Shown in pieces: positions 60,801 to 63,749 of a DNA stretch of 64,000 bases. A model generated the notes under the pieces. The model was not told where the DNA came from, searched no databases, and saw nothing but the letters and a program-made list of their open reading frames with translations. The DNA lies in contig CACVBU010001151.1 of the NCBI GenBank assembly GCA_902728285.1, positions 528,923 through 592,922 of the forward strand. The letters are read 5' to 3'. Position numbers and translations under genes: made by a program. The stretch comes from Clytia hemisphaerica (taxonomy: Eukaryota > Cnidaria > Hydrozoa > Leptothecata > Clytiidae). Position 1 is the first letter of the stretch. Each line of letters begins with the position of its first letter.

Positions 60801-63749
60801 TGAAGTGAAGGGAAAGACACAAAGATATATGACGTAATAAGAAGCTTTTTTCGCTAGAGGATGAGCAGAAGCCAAACAAAGAAAACCTGCGAAAATCGTC
60901 CGTGGTTATACAAGCGTGTAATTTGTAAATTGATTTAGTGAGTTCGTCCACCGTACTAAGTACTTTCGTTTTCTAAATTTTTCATTACACCGCCGCGAAA
61001 GACTATTGTAATACTTTCGCTATGCGAAATTAATAATATTGATCTATGCTTATATATAGTGATTCTTATAGATAAAGATTCGTTTTTCAACCTACCTGAT
61101 GATAAAAGTTAGATAGCAATAAGGAGAAAAACGGAAACAATCCGTTAGAAAATATAATTTTTAGTGAAAAGTAGTCTAGCAAGCTAGACGACTAATTTAT
61201 ACATAGTAGAAATAAAGCAAAAAGTAATGAATGGAACAATTTTAGTCGTCTAGAAACCTTTGTGCACTTACTCCAAACAAAAGAAAAGTGTCAATATTGC
61301 AATTATAATTTTTTCCTGCTCAAAATAATTCTTGAGAAAAAAGAATATGTGTGGATTTGTGTATTGAAAGTTTTTCATTTGAGTTGATTTCGTTTTGAGA
61401 GTTTGTTGTTGATTGATAAATTGTTTTCTCGCTACGCAAGTTTCTGCGTAGCTAGCCCCTGTATCTATAAGGCTGGAACACCGGATTCTTCCAGTCGTTT
61501 ATACAAACTAAATCCCGTATATTATTATTATTATTAGTATTGGTATTATTAGTATTACACGCATTATAAAAGACTCCAGTCTAAGTGAAAAGCAAAACGC
61601 GTTAAATTTCATCATTGATTCTTGATAAGGAGAGGGAAGGGGAGAAGGGAAAAAAGATATAGAAAGTTCCGACTGCAGAAATCAGTTTTATTGACAATCG
61701 AATCATGATTGATGGTGGGAATTGCTATCAATGATATTTTTTTTTGGAGAAAAAACAAAGAAATGTTAGGAAAAAGCCCGATGAAAATCTGCAAAAACGG
61801 CGATTTCCGGTATATTTCCGGCCGGAAAAAAATTTTTCTCAAAAATCGAACTCTGTCATGTTTTGAGTATTGCGAATACGCATCTCTCTGCAAAAAATCA
61901 GAAAAAACTAAGGGTGCATACCATTTAGCCAAAAACCCAAAAAAGTGAAACAGAGGGTTTAGCGAACGTATTGATTCATTTAAAAGTTTACCTAAACAGA
62001 CGATCAAAGCCAACAGTCTTTTTTCTGTGTTTTCTTCATTCGCTAAACCAAGGGTTTAGCAAACAAACTGCACCATTTGATTTTTTGTTTTGCTAAACCA
62101 TTATTCTAACCAAGCACTACATTTTGTTTACGCTGGTTCACTAAGCGCACGCATGCATAAGCCCTAAGCTTTAATGTTTTCTTCCGCTGGGCTACCATTT
62201 TGAAATTCGTTGCTGTGACTTTAGGCAAGATCCTAGAAATCGAATTCGCAATGTAACAGCTTCTGTGTTTAGGTAAACAAACCCAAACCATTTGCAGTTT
62301 AGTGAAACAGTTTCAGTTTTTTGGTTTTGAACATTAAAAGGTATGCAACCTAAGGATGAAAATTCGAGAAAAAGTCAAAAAACCGGTTTTTCCGGCATAT
62401 ATCCGGCATTTTCGGCCAGAAAAAATGTTTTTCGAAAATCGGGCTTCGTCACATTTTAGGTATTGTCATTTTGCATCAGTGTGCAAGATTTCATAAAAAA
62501 ATATAATGTACAGCTCGAGAAATTCAAGAAATACTGTCTTTCCGGCGAATATAGGTTGTTCCGGCGATTTTTTAATAGTTCCGGCTTCAAAAATCAATTT
62601 TATTGAAAATTGAAACATGCTTGATGGTGGGCTTTGCTATTAATAATGTTTTTGAATGAAAAAACAACCAATTATAAGGAAAAAGTCTAATGAAAATTCA
62701 GAAAAACGGTGATTTCCGGCATATTTCCGGCATTTTCGGCCGGAAAAATTTTTTTCTCAAAAATCGGACCCGGTCATGTTTTGGGCATTGTTAATATGCA
62801 TCTTTAAGAAAAAAATCAGAAAAAACTAATGATGAAATCTCGAGAAAATGTCAAAAAACTGGGTTTTCCGGCATATTTCCGGCATTTTCGGCCGGAAAAT
62901 TTTTTTTTCTCGAAAATCGGGCTCCGTCACATTTTGGGCATTGCCATTTTGCATCTTTGTGCCAAAAATCAGAAAAAACTAATGAGCCAATCTCGAGAAA
63001 AGCTGGTAACAGACGGACGGACGGACGGACGGACAGACGGACGGACGGACGAACGAACAAAGGTTAATTTATAGGACCTCCAGGTAGGTCCAAAAATATC
63101 GTATCTTATTATGGCAACTCATTAAGATGATCCCTAAAAAGCAACATTTTTGTTTATTTATTTTTACCTGCGATCATTATGGTCTTCGAATTTCCACCCA
63201 AAGAATCTTTGAGGAGCCATGTCAAAACAGAATCCCGATACGGGATAAATACATTTTTCTTTTTTGTGTTGGTTGAAGCTTCAGCTGTGAAAAAAAGATT
63301 CAAAACAAAATGATGATTATTAATTGGACAATGCCTACGTCGTATGAGAACTGTTTACTTGATATATTTCTGAGCTTTATTTTTTCTGTTGACATGATGG
63401 TAACTCAAAACTCTTTTAAAAACATATTTCATGGAATGTGGAAATTTCTTGGCAGTCCGTCATGTTTCATTCTTTTCTTTTTTCTTCTCTATAATATGGA
63501 CAACACGGCTCACTCACCAGCATTAACAGGATTATTGATAAGAAAAAACCATCTTCAAAGAAAAAGTATCAAAATGATCTCTTGCCTGTAACCATCAGTA
63601 ACAGAGGCAGGATCCATCATTAAAAGAACCCATAAAGGTTTTACTTACCTAGTGAGGAGATGACAGAACCAAGAGTGACCAAAGACTTGTTGATATTAGC
63701 ACCTTCTTTTAATCTGACACCAGTTGCGCCTGTGGAATCAGCACGCTCA
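14202..63749 (-). CDS. KIF16B: kinesin-3 family motor, KIF16B/SNX23-like (5' end outside window)
   Basis: A plus-end-directed microtubule motor with a C-terminal PX domain. KIF16B binds PI3P on early endosomes and moves them. Twenty-two exons were traced by splice signals and reading frame: 63649-63749, 63168-63284, 58748-58845, 58307-58375, 57784-57903, 56770-56892, 56272-56323, 55823-55960, 55336-55415, 54867-54943, 54432-54491, 51567-51620, 51078-51131, 50585-50647, 47994-49718, 18387-18537, 17898-18034, 17686-17734, 17101-17187, 16647-16826, 14943-15116, 14202-14366. They sum to 3,874 bases with phase matching at every junction, ending in TGA. Domain order (motor, neck, FHA, coiled coil, PX) is that of KIF16B; no other kinesin-3 has the PX domain. 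The catalytic P-loop and the switch sequences before SER lie beyond 64000. The 29.5 kb intron holding the GPCR array is the oddity. Confidence 0.9.
14367..14942 (-). other. last intron of the kinesin gene
   Basis: AT-rich with nothing coding. The sequence caagtgatacttttttagac near 14383 resembles tgatacttttatggacctac near 59298, a sign of a shared short repeat. Confidence 0.4.
15117..16646 (-). other. kinesin intron with simple and degenerate repeats
   Basis: Contains a short tatatc microsatellite at about 16126-16148. It also holds a degenerate direct duplication of roughly 200 bp (16265-16375 and 16405-16530), sharing tctggacct, accaaa/cgaatcgaa-like words, gaacaat and aaataaaaa. No exon was found here. 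Confidence 0.35.
17006..17085 (+). repeat. (CGAA)20 microsatellite next to a splice donor
   Basis: Twenty uninterrupted cgaa units. On the kinesin strand they read TTCG and begin 15 bases downstream of the 5' splice site that follows exon 17101-17187. The open frames seen across it are produced by the repeat. Confidence 0.95.
17101..18537 (-). CDS. KIF16B: KIF16B exons 16-19: distal coiled coil and acidic linker
   Basis: Exon 18387-18537 ([19 protein letters not shown] onward) joins the large upstream exon by completing a split Lys codon across the 29.5 kb intron. Exons 17898-18034 ([16 protein letters not shown]) and 17686-17734 ([13 protein letters not shown]) continue the heptad pattern. 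Exon 17101-17187 is acidic ([16 protein letters not shown]) and leads to the PX domain. Donors are GTAATA, GTAAAT, GTAAGA and GTGAGT; acceptors are all AG after pyrimidine-rich or T-rich stretches. Phases agree throughout, which argues that the two halves of the kinesin are one gene. Confidence 0.85.
18538..19997 (-). other. kinesin intron between the GPCR array and exon 16
   Basis: No gene is seen. It contains the 18650-18700 hairpin and AT-rich unique sequence. The two longest frames (19134-19430 plus strand and 19627-19830 plus strand) have no coding features. Confidence 0.45.
18650..18700. repeat. hairpin: 16 bp perfect stem, 19-base loop
   Basis: The sequence ctccataactcgaaca is followed after 19 bases by its exact reverse complement, and agactccactgta continues outside. 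Ends of this style (acagtggagtctccataactcgaac on the complement) resemble pogo/Tc1-type transposon termini, so it may be a solo end or tiny derivative. That assignment is inference. Confidence 0.45.
20311..22604 (-). pseudogene. class C GPCR array copy 1 (subtype A, one frameshift)
   Basis: Full-length relative of the 27020 gene, broken near 22404 by loss of one base in the codons after TAANK, about 68 residues in. A second frame from 22287 carries the rest to the stop. Subtype A marks are [28 protein letters not shown] and TVDYIL. Private changes include CTKCNTEP and SGALSLL. Because the rest is open and conserved, the break may be recent, polymorphic or an assembly error. It could still act if translation began at an internal Met, but then without a signal peptide. 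Confidence 0.75.
23665..25958 (-). pseudogene. class C GPCR array copy 2 (subtype B, one frameshift)
   Basis: Open from the ATG at 25958 through the ectodomain to about residue 390. There one T is missing in the ggggttcatc stretch (24807-24810 region) just before the Cys-rich linker. The frame carrying the linker and all seven membrane segments runs on to the stop at 23665. The truncated product would be a secreted ectodomain only. Subtype B marks are [28 protein letters not shown] and TVNYIL. As in copy 1, the single-base deletion needs checking against reads. Confidence 0.75.
27020..29314 (-). CDS. class C (family 3) GPCR, array copy 3, intact (764 aa)
   Basis: A plasma-membrane receptor in one open frame without introns. 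A signal peptide (to about residue 34, with [11 protein letters not shown]) leads into a 375-residue ectodomain. Its middle ([15 protein letters not shown], then [12 protein letters not shown]) looks like a shortened, divergent Venus-flytrap lobe. A Cys-rich linker follows with Cys at 415, 420, 444, 447, 461, 464 and 479. Seven membrane segments lie near 492-517, 531-551, 562-583, 606-627, 655-674, 688-709 and 718-735. Class C hallmarks are TPVVRSSDK in loop 1, Cys 561 and Cys 649 (the usual TM3-loop 2 pair), [11 protein letters not shown] before TM6, and [13 protein letters not shown] after TM7. The ligand is unknown. An acceptor-like ttacctaagatttttag just before the ATG suggests a 5' UTR intron. 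Subtype B; private changes are [21 protein letters not shown] and EERIFTHH. Confidence 0.85.
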   Translation of the reverse strand: MSNIKMARKEHCCSTSSLLLILVIIGQLQDSEAFGRDFHIYQPMSNYHTVTIYSTCRNASFQTAANKEAWNIKSIKSSSYSLYGQFQTKHREIEDICNDTEVLQRTMIDLLLQEDYFFQPQTNQQTGKQVWRNSNIGYILALVPDSMSKIIQHYLSFTNVFKVCGLRSCDKGLTVKSVDDQVMELKNLLDRFKWYDVLLLKFDDYEVQEDYWETYFDRTIDVLKGSNTFCLKSKVLNLVGFDYSRDNPIIKNMKSYFQRAVTNSTVIIFYGRVEFLSSMFELYFEGFFLENYRQNPIIFPHLNPRLFDRGAYKEENGREKLPWLTNFQESTSSSKVYFNAIQQWQDAIYENRLRYGEIESLQRTVNYILNHVGHSFIIPFYHDEPPEERIFTHHLNYVNRSKIFLQNVQMEEKKCQRLYCPPGYHQVYGLIESKLYDQMYGFKCILCPVNHIKPFPGDTKCTRCNTEPYTIDNGQRTECIDPYSNVDITFTSLQFYLIVCSGSLSLLVTKFILVVFCIKRDTPVVRSSDKMVSMLHLTNMILLVSSLLFLNLAQKVSVAKCIARNLIISILYVINVAFVYTKSTKLLTAFRSSVRLSRKEIRLTSASQMFTIFIFLLISNAISVITFTQQSAEVSTFLEDDNMLRIHYCNTGYHQNVLISFITFLQMLCLIQAYRGRHLPGPMNNAMSLVYSILIATINFLISFPITAFLDQVDEEFARLIVVVINCTIIVLLLYGHKCYIAVFRPNKNTRQYFNRKRMEAMSN
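30835..33667 (-). mobile_element. 5'-truncated non-LTR retrotransposon with TSD and poly(A)
   Basis: The 16-base direct repeat ctttgattataatttt is present at 30835-30850 and 33652-33667. Between them the minus strand reads the LINE ORF followed, about 180 bases after its stop, by a 41-base A run (T at 30847-30887). That is the expected product of target-primed reverse transcription. The ORF runs straight into the 5' duplication without a start codon, so the 5' end of the element is missing. The insertion is nested in the TIR element at 29961-34213. Confidence 0.88.
31066..33651 (-). CDS. LINE reverse transcriptase / restriction-like endonuclease (N-terminally truncated)
   Basis: 861 codons are open from the 5' junction to the stop at 31066. 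Counting from the Leu codon (TTG) at 33576, the reverse transcriptase core spans about residues 105-400. It has [30 protein letters not shown], motif [15 protein letters not shown] (240-250), motif [12 protein letters not shown] (about 295) and the catalytic AYADD (about 328). Downstream come a C-x-C-x7-H-x3-C knuckle (about 619-633) and ARADV with FFDVKV (about 688-709), matching the PD-(D/E)xK-like endonuclease of R2-type LINEs. There is no internal stop, so the copy is young, but without its N-terminus it is probably not autonomous. Clade assignment near R2/NeSL is inference. Confidence 0.85.
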   Translation of the reverse strand, partial: TSKSREHTKHLQRRLDLWREGDFDSLIRESRMLQSKFSKSAADRVTSISKRFSDLMFQGKVNAAIKLLSNSTNSHGIVPINDTTLQILQQKHPRGQPKIDELIVQGPFNKIDPTLFEAIDEELIKSMAAKTKGSSGPSKIDAQMWQRILLSKNFGDRSSDLCKAIARMTRIMCTEQCNKESGRDMEAFLSCTLIPLDKNPGIRPIGIGEVLRRIVGKTVTTFLRNEIQEAAGNLQLCAGQLGGCEAAVHAMADIYNDENTDGVLLVDASNAFNSISREVMMHNINILCPTLAMFATNCYSNHVRLFAIGGAELSSSEGTTQGDPIAMALYGICLLPLTDTLRNVPDTKQVAYADDITGAGKLVALRKWWDDLTQLGPTIGYYPEPSKSWLIVKPEMYQTALDTFEGTSIKITAKGHKHLGASVGEKSYKKEFVSNKVETWVKEIKTLSDIAITQPQAAYVAFVIGYRQKFNYIIRTLDDISELLRPIENVIRFHLIPAICDGRQCSDIERKILSFPIKMGGLGIINIEDEAKFQNETSRLATKVLVERIITQSNESIDPSQSKKMLKSLAAKRIGEQKRSFDQIVQQLPSINQKALEIASSQGASSWLTTLPLKEENFVLNKREFADALHMRYGWEMKRLPIKCACSANFTIDHALSCHLGGYVIHRHNNVRDTLATMMNEVCHDVSIEPQLMDLSREQVDLPRSSVTGNEARADVSANGFWQRYQRAFFDVKVCNLLAPSYRIKSIGTTFTSLEKQKKRAYNERILQVEKGTFTPLVFGATGGVARECSIFMSRLADKISAKQKCSKSEVVNGIRRKISFVLIRSVVACLRGERSSRSFTPEQAALKDSKLTEILTSLHV
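34627..36921 (-). CDS. class C GPCR, array copy 4, intact (subtype A)
   Basis: Open over 764 codons with all the class C marks described for copy 3. Subtype A residues are [23 protein letters not shown] and TVDYIL. Private differences are MVRKEHCC at the N-terminus, [25 protein letters not shown] and HKSYIAVF, where the Cys before the last membrane-proximal motif is Ser. It shares HYLSFTNV with subtype B copy 3 and SYFERAV with copy 7, which points to exchange between copies. It is the only intact subtype A copy in the window. Directly downstream (lower coordinates) lies the transposon insertion that separates it from copy 3. Confidence 0.85.
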   Translation of the reverse strand: MSNIKMVRKEHCCSTSSLLLILVIIGQLQDSEAFGRDFHIYQPMSNYYTVTIYSTCRNASFQTAANKEAWNIKSIKSSSYSLDGQFQTKHREIEDICNDTEVLQRTMIDLLLQEDYFFQPQTNQQTGKQVWRNSNIGYILALVPDSMSKIIQHYLSFTNVFKVCGLRSCDEGLTVKSVDDQVMQLKSLLDRFKWYDVLLLKFDDYEVKVDYWETYFDRTIDVLKGSNTFCLKSKVLNLVGFDYSRDNPIIKNMKSYFERAVTNSTVIIFYGRVEFLSSMFDLYFEEFFLENYRQNPIIFPHLNPTLFEIGTYKEENGREKLPWLTNFQESTSSFQVYFNAIQRWQDTIYENRLRYGEIESLQRTVDYILNHVGHSFIIPFYHDEPPEERVFTHHLNYMNRSKIFLQNVQMEEKKCQRLYCPPGYHQVYGLIESKLYDQMYGFKCILCPVNHIKPFPGDTKCTRCNIEPYTIDNGQRTECIDPYSNVDITLTSLQFYLIVCSGSLSLLVTKFILVVFCIKRDTPVVRSSDKMLSMLHLTNMILLVSSLLFLNLAQKVSVAKCIARNLIISILYVINVAFVYTKSTKLLTAFRSSVRLSRKEIRLTSASQIFTIFIFLLISNAISVITFTQQSPEVSTFLEDENMLRIHYCNTGYHQNVLISFITFLQMLCLIQAYRGRHLPGPMNNAMSLVYSILIATINFLISFPITAFLDQVDEEFARLIVVVINCTIIVLLLYGHKSYIAVFRPNKNTRQYFNRKRMEAMSN
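37985..40275 (-). pseudogene. class C GPCR array copy 5 (subtype A, four frameshifts)
   Basis: Compared with intact copies, single bases are missing near 39811 (after SKIIQHY), 39231 (in the QDTIYENR codons), 39058 (in FLQNVQ) and 38385 (in QQSPEVS). Each breaks the frame, leaving four or five overlapping partial frames. Otherwise the copy is as similar to its neighbours as the intact ones. At the last site it looks like a hybrid of the two subtype spellings (cttcaggtgattg and cttcggctgattg). A private change gives RGCHLPGP. It is either a recent pseudogene or a locally low-quality consensus. Confidence 0.75.
41340..43634 (-). CDS. class C GPCR, array copy 6, intact (subtype B)
   Basis: 764 open codons. 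Subtype B residues are [28 protein letters not shown] and TVNYIL. Small private changes include TKHRDIEDI. It shares CTRCNIEP in the Cys-rich linker with subtype A copies 4 and 5, while the other B copies have CNTEP, again a mosaic site. One A is missing from the leader just upstream of the ATG (43639), without effect on the protein. Confidence 0.85.
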   Translation of the reverse strand: MSNIKMARKEHCCSTSSLLLILVIIGQLQDSEAFGRDFHIYQPMSNYHTVTIYSTCRNASFQTAANKEAWNIKSIKSSSYSLDGQFQTKHRDIEDICNDTEVLQRTMIDLLLQEDYFFQPQTNQQTGKQVWRNSNIGYILALVPDSMSKIIQHYFSFTNVFKVCGLRSCDEGLTVKSVDDQVMELKNLLDRFKWYDVLLLKFDDYEVQEDYWETYFDRTIDVLKGSNTFCLKSKVLNLVGFDYSRDNPIIKNMKSYFQRAVTNSTVIIFYGRVEFLSSMFELYFEGFFLENYRQNPIIFPHLNPRLFDRGTYKEENGREKLPWLTNFQESTSSSKVYFNAIQQWQDAIYENRLRYGEIESLQRTVNYILNHVGHSFIIPFYHDEPPEERVFTHHLNYVNRSKIFLQNVQMEEKKCQRLYCPPGYHQVYGLIESKLYDQMYGFKCILCPVNHIKPFPGDTKCTRCNIEPYTIDNGQRTECIDPYSNVDITFTSLQFYLIVCSGSLSLLVTKFILVVFCIKRDTPVVRSSDKMLSMLHLTNMILLVSSLLFLNLAQKVSVAKCIARNLIISILYVINVAFVYTKSTKLLTAFRSSVRLSRKEIRLTSASQIFTIFIFLLISNAISVITFTQQSAEVSTFLEDENMLRIHYCNTGYHQNVLISFITFLQMLCLIQAYRGRHLPGPMNNAMSLVYSILIATINFLISFPITAFLDQVDEEFARLIVVVINCTIIVLLLYGHKCYIAVFRPNKNTRQYFNRKRMEAMSN
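44699..46993 (-). CDS. class C GPCR, array copy 7, intact (subtype B)
   Basis: 764 open codons, the copy nearest the upstream kinesin exon. Subtype B residues as in copy 6. Private or shared changes: [16 protein letters not shown] (shared with copy 3), SYFERAV (shared with copy 4) and LYFDGFF. Its upstream spacer (47000-47680) is the most diverged of the array, with inserted words near 47340 and 47490, so its promoter may differ from those of the other copies. Confidence 0.85.
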   Translation of the reverse strand: MSNIKMARKEHCCSTSSLLLILVIIGQLQDSEAFGRDFHIYQPLSNYHTVTIYSTCRNASFQTAANKEAWNIKSIKSSSYSLYGQFQTKHREIEDICNDTEVLQRTMIDLLLQEDYFFQPQTNQQTGKQVWRNSNIGYILALVPDSMSKIIQHYFSFTNVFKVCGLRSCDEGLTVKSVDDQVMELKNLLDRFKWYDVLLLKFDDYEVQEDYWETYFDRTIDVLKGSNTFCLKSKVLNLVGFDYSRDNPIIKNMKSYFERAVTNSTVIIFYGRVEFLSSMFELYFDGFFLENYRQNPIIFPHLNPRLFDRGTYKEENGREKLPWLTNFQESTSSSKVYFNAIQQWQDAIYENRLRYGEIESLQRTVNYILNHVGHSFIIPFYHDEPPEERVFTHHLNYVNRSKIFLQNVQMEEKKCQRLYCPPGYHQVYGLIESKLYDQMYGFKCILCPVNHIKPFPGDTKCTRCNTEPYTIDNGQRTECIDPYSNVDITFTSLQFYLIVCSGSLSLLVTKFILVVFCIKRDTPVVRSSDKMLSMLHLTNMILLVSSLLFLNLAQKVSVAKCIARNLIISILYVINVAFVYTKSTKLLTAFRSSVRLSRKEIRLTSASQIFTIFIFLLISNAISVITFTQQSAEVSTFLEDENMLRIHYCNTGYHQNVLISFITFLQMLCLIQAYRGRHLPGPMNNAMSLVYSILIATINFLISFPITAFLDQVDEEFARLIVVVINCTIIVLLLYGHKCYIAVFRPNKNTRQYFNRKRMEAMSN
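47734..47993 (-). other. kinesin intron sequence between donor and GPCR array
   Basis: Unique sequence of about 260 bases from the donor GTAAGTC after exon 15 to the first array homology. Nothing else is recognised. Confidence 0.5.
47994..49718 (-). CDS. KIF16B: KIF16B exon 15: long uninterrupted coiled coil
   Basis: A single 1,725-base exon (one base, 574 codons, two bases) encoding almost continuous heptads rich in Glu, Lys and Gln (for example [19 protein letters not shown] at the start and LDEEKQ at the end). The acceptor is ttatttcag and the donor GTAAGTC. In KIF16B the coiled coils serve dimerisation and autoinhibition on the motor. The next coding exon is 29.5 kb downstream at 18537, and the split AA|A Lys codon joins correctly. 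Confidence 0.85.
50585..54943 (-). CDS. KIF16B: KIF16B exons 10-14: linker and start of coiled coil
   Basis: Five short exons. 54867-54943 ([20 protein letters not shown]), 54432-54491 ([19 protein letters not shown]), 51567-51620 ([17 protein letters not shown]), 51078-51131 ([17 protein letters not shown]) and 50585-50647 ([19 protein letters not shown]). Four consecutive junctions split an Arg or Ser codon after its second base, as expected for small repeated coiled-coil exons. Between 51620 and 54432 lies the 2.3 kb repeat element. Confidence 0.85.
51236..51478 (-). repeat. SINE-like dispersed repeat, copy 3
   Basis: On the minus strand it has gtagctatatcgtccc, gggttcaacccc, aaaatggtacttgatg, cctctctgcttgatgct, gggtaagtgaag and gagcctttgggtcgcctc. 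These match the order of words in the copies at 1998 and 6128. It is the best preserved copy and the gggttcaacccc stretch resembles box B of a tRNA promoter. It sits in a kinesin intron. Confidence 0.55.
51821..54156. mobile_element. 2.3 kb repeat element, copy 1 (GGACCTACCT ends, ttccggc-rich)
   Basis: It begins ggacctacctgatgatg and ends aggtaggtcc, an inverse pair. After a unique-looking head, about 480 bp monomers repeat in tandem (gaaacatgcttgatggtggg at about 53205 and 53685). Each holds ttccggcatatttccggc and a run such as cggccggaaaa. Near the right end is a short gacggacgaac microsatellite (about 54083-54108), then ataggacctcca. The element at 61089-63091 has the same head, monomers and tail. 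There is no long ORF. The class is unknown. A foldback is nested in it. Confidence 0.6.
52057..52998. mobile_element. foldback element with ~350 bp inverted arms
   Basis: The left arm (52057-52410) and right arm (52640-52998) are inverse copies. They share gcgtaaaagcatgaaactt, tagtttaggggtcaaaaatg, ccagaataggtttccaggc and tgacgtcagcaaaaa-like sequence at the inner side. The spacer is about 230 bp. The arms contain cagcaattacgtc/tgctgacgtcagca and aataacttttattggctt, which resemble the foldback at 7332-8018. Short ORFs on both arms are not coding. Confidence 0.7.
54216..54360 (+). repeat. interspersed repeat, intact relative of the one at 7306
   Basis: It contains tgtgtcacagactcgg, ctgggaaatttggcc, tttgtctccgatggga and catccccatttg in one continuous piece. 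It shows what the 7306-8140 repeat looked like before the foldback insertion. Confidence 0.5.
54618..54691 (+). repeat. degenerate tRNA-derived sequence, SINE head
   Basis: The stretch has a box A (tggccgagtgatcaagg) and a box B (ggttcgagtccc) at tRNA spacing, of tRNA-Ser/Leu style, and ends ttacca. The would-be acceptor strands (agcgatg and cccttac) do not pair and the anticodon arm is poor, so it is not a working tRNA. The non-tRNA sequence that follows (to about 54850) may be the SINE body. Confidence 0.5.
55336..56323 (-). CDS. KIF16B: KIF16B exons 7-9: FHA domain
   Basis: 56272-56323 ([17 protein letters not shown]), 55823-55960 ([16 protein letters not shown], then [18 protein letters not shown]) and 55336-55415 ([20 protein letters not shown]). 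The order, with the strand ending in NEHCVIE and the FRFNHPKEA motif followed by basic residues, is that of the kinesin-3 FHA domain. The usual FHA Arg-Ser phosphothreonine pocket is not conserved here (TKNS in place of GR and S), as is common in this kinesin group. Junction phases 1, 1 and 0 agree. Confidence 0.88.
56107..56227. mobile_element. 121 bp MITE with TA duplication
   Basis: The left end ccttatcggggaaagaaatg and the right end are inverse copies (about 25 bp, one indel), flanked by ta on each side. The interior is too short to code. It lies in the intron between kinesin exons 6 and 7. Confidence 0.6.
56770..58375 (-). CDS. KIF16B: KIF16B exons 4-6: motor end, neck and FHA entry
   Basis: 58307-58375 ([17 protein letters not shown]) is the kinesin-3 neck helix. 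57784-57903 ([17 protein letters not shown], then [13 protein letters not shown]) is the neck coil. 56770-56892 ([19 protein letters not shown], then [12 protein letters not shown]) leads into the FHA domain, with the LPHLI.L..D.L...L motif typical of the family. All junctions are phase 0 with GTAAGT, GTTTGT and GTATGT donors. Confidence 0.88.
58748..63749 (-). CDS. KIF16B: KIF16B exons 1-3 in window: C-terminal half of the motor domain
   Basis: 63649-63749 ([20 protein letters not shown], then [13 protein letters not shown]) is the region after switch II and helix alpha-4. 63168-63284 ([20 protein letters not shown] then NSKTIMIA) is the microtubule-facing loop 12/helix 5 and the strand beyond. 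58748-58845 ([20 protein letters not shown], then [12 protein letters not shown]) is the end of the motor. The first exon begins with the last base of a codon, so at least one more coding exon lies beyond 64000. Confidence 0.9.
59780..60780. repeat. minisatellite, ~126 bp period, in two blocks
   Basis: The phrase ccgaaaggtatatcaccgtc, followed by tatcaagagttattgatttg and cttataaagtaaatgcttat, recurs at about 59850 and 59976, and in diverged form at about 60595 and 60715. The middle (60080-60470) is unique sequence. Each unit also has atgctcatattgtgcgcca and cttgtttactttg. Confidence 0.7.
61912..62350. mobile_element. 439 bp MITE, PIF/Harbinger-like (TAA duplication)
   Basis: It interrupts a ttccggc monomer between aaaaacta and ggatgaaa. 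The ends gggtgcatacc and ggtatgcaacc are inverse with one mismatch, and TAA is duplicated at 61909-61911 and 62351-62353. A 3 bp TWA duplication is typical of PIF/Harbinger. The interior repeats gtttagc/gctaaac words and has no transposase. Confidence 0.65.
63011..63056 (+). repeat. (GACG)n microsatellite
   Basis: Mostly gacg units with a few variants (gacag, gaac). It is part of the right end of the 61089-63091 repeat element; a shorter version is in the other copy. Confidence 0.85.

Larger units (their letters stand above)
61089..63091. mobile_element. 2 kb repeat element, copy 2 (ttccggc-rich)
   Basis: Head (cctacctgatgataaaagtt, agatagcaat), monomers (gaaacatgcttgatggtggg at 62610; ttccggcatatttccggc) and tail (ataggacctccaggtaggtcc) match the element at 51821-54156 in the same orientation. 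It carries its own insertions: about 61170-61590 and the MITE at 61912-62350. A gacg microsatellite lies near its right end. Confidence 0.6.
58846..63167 (-). other. 4.3 kb kinesin intron filled with repeats
   Basis: It holds a ggacctacctgg end at about 59309, the 126 bp minisatellite (59780-60780), and the second 2 kb repeat element with a nested MITE. A short att microsatellite sits near 61520-61556, and near 61170-61260 is an inverted repeat of ctagacgactaa. No gene is seen. Confidence 0.5.
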
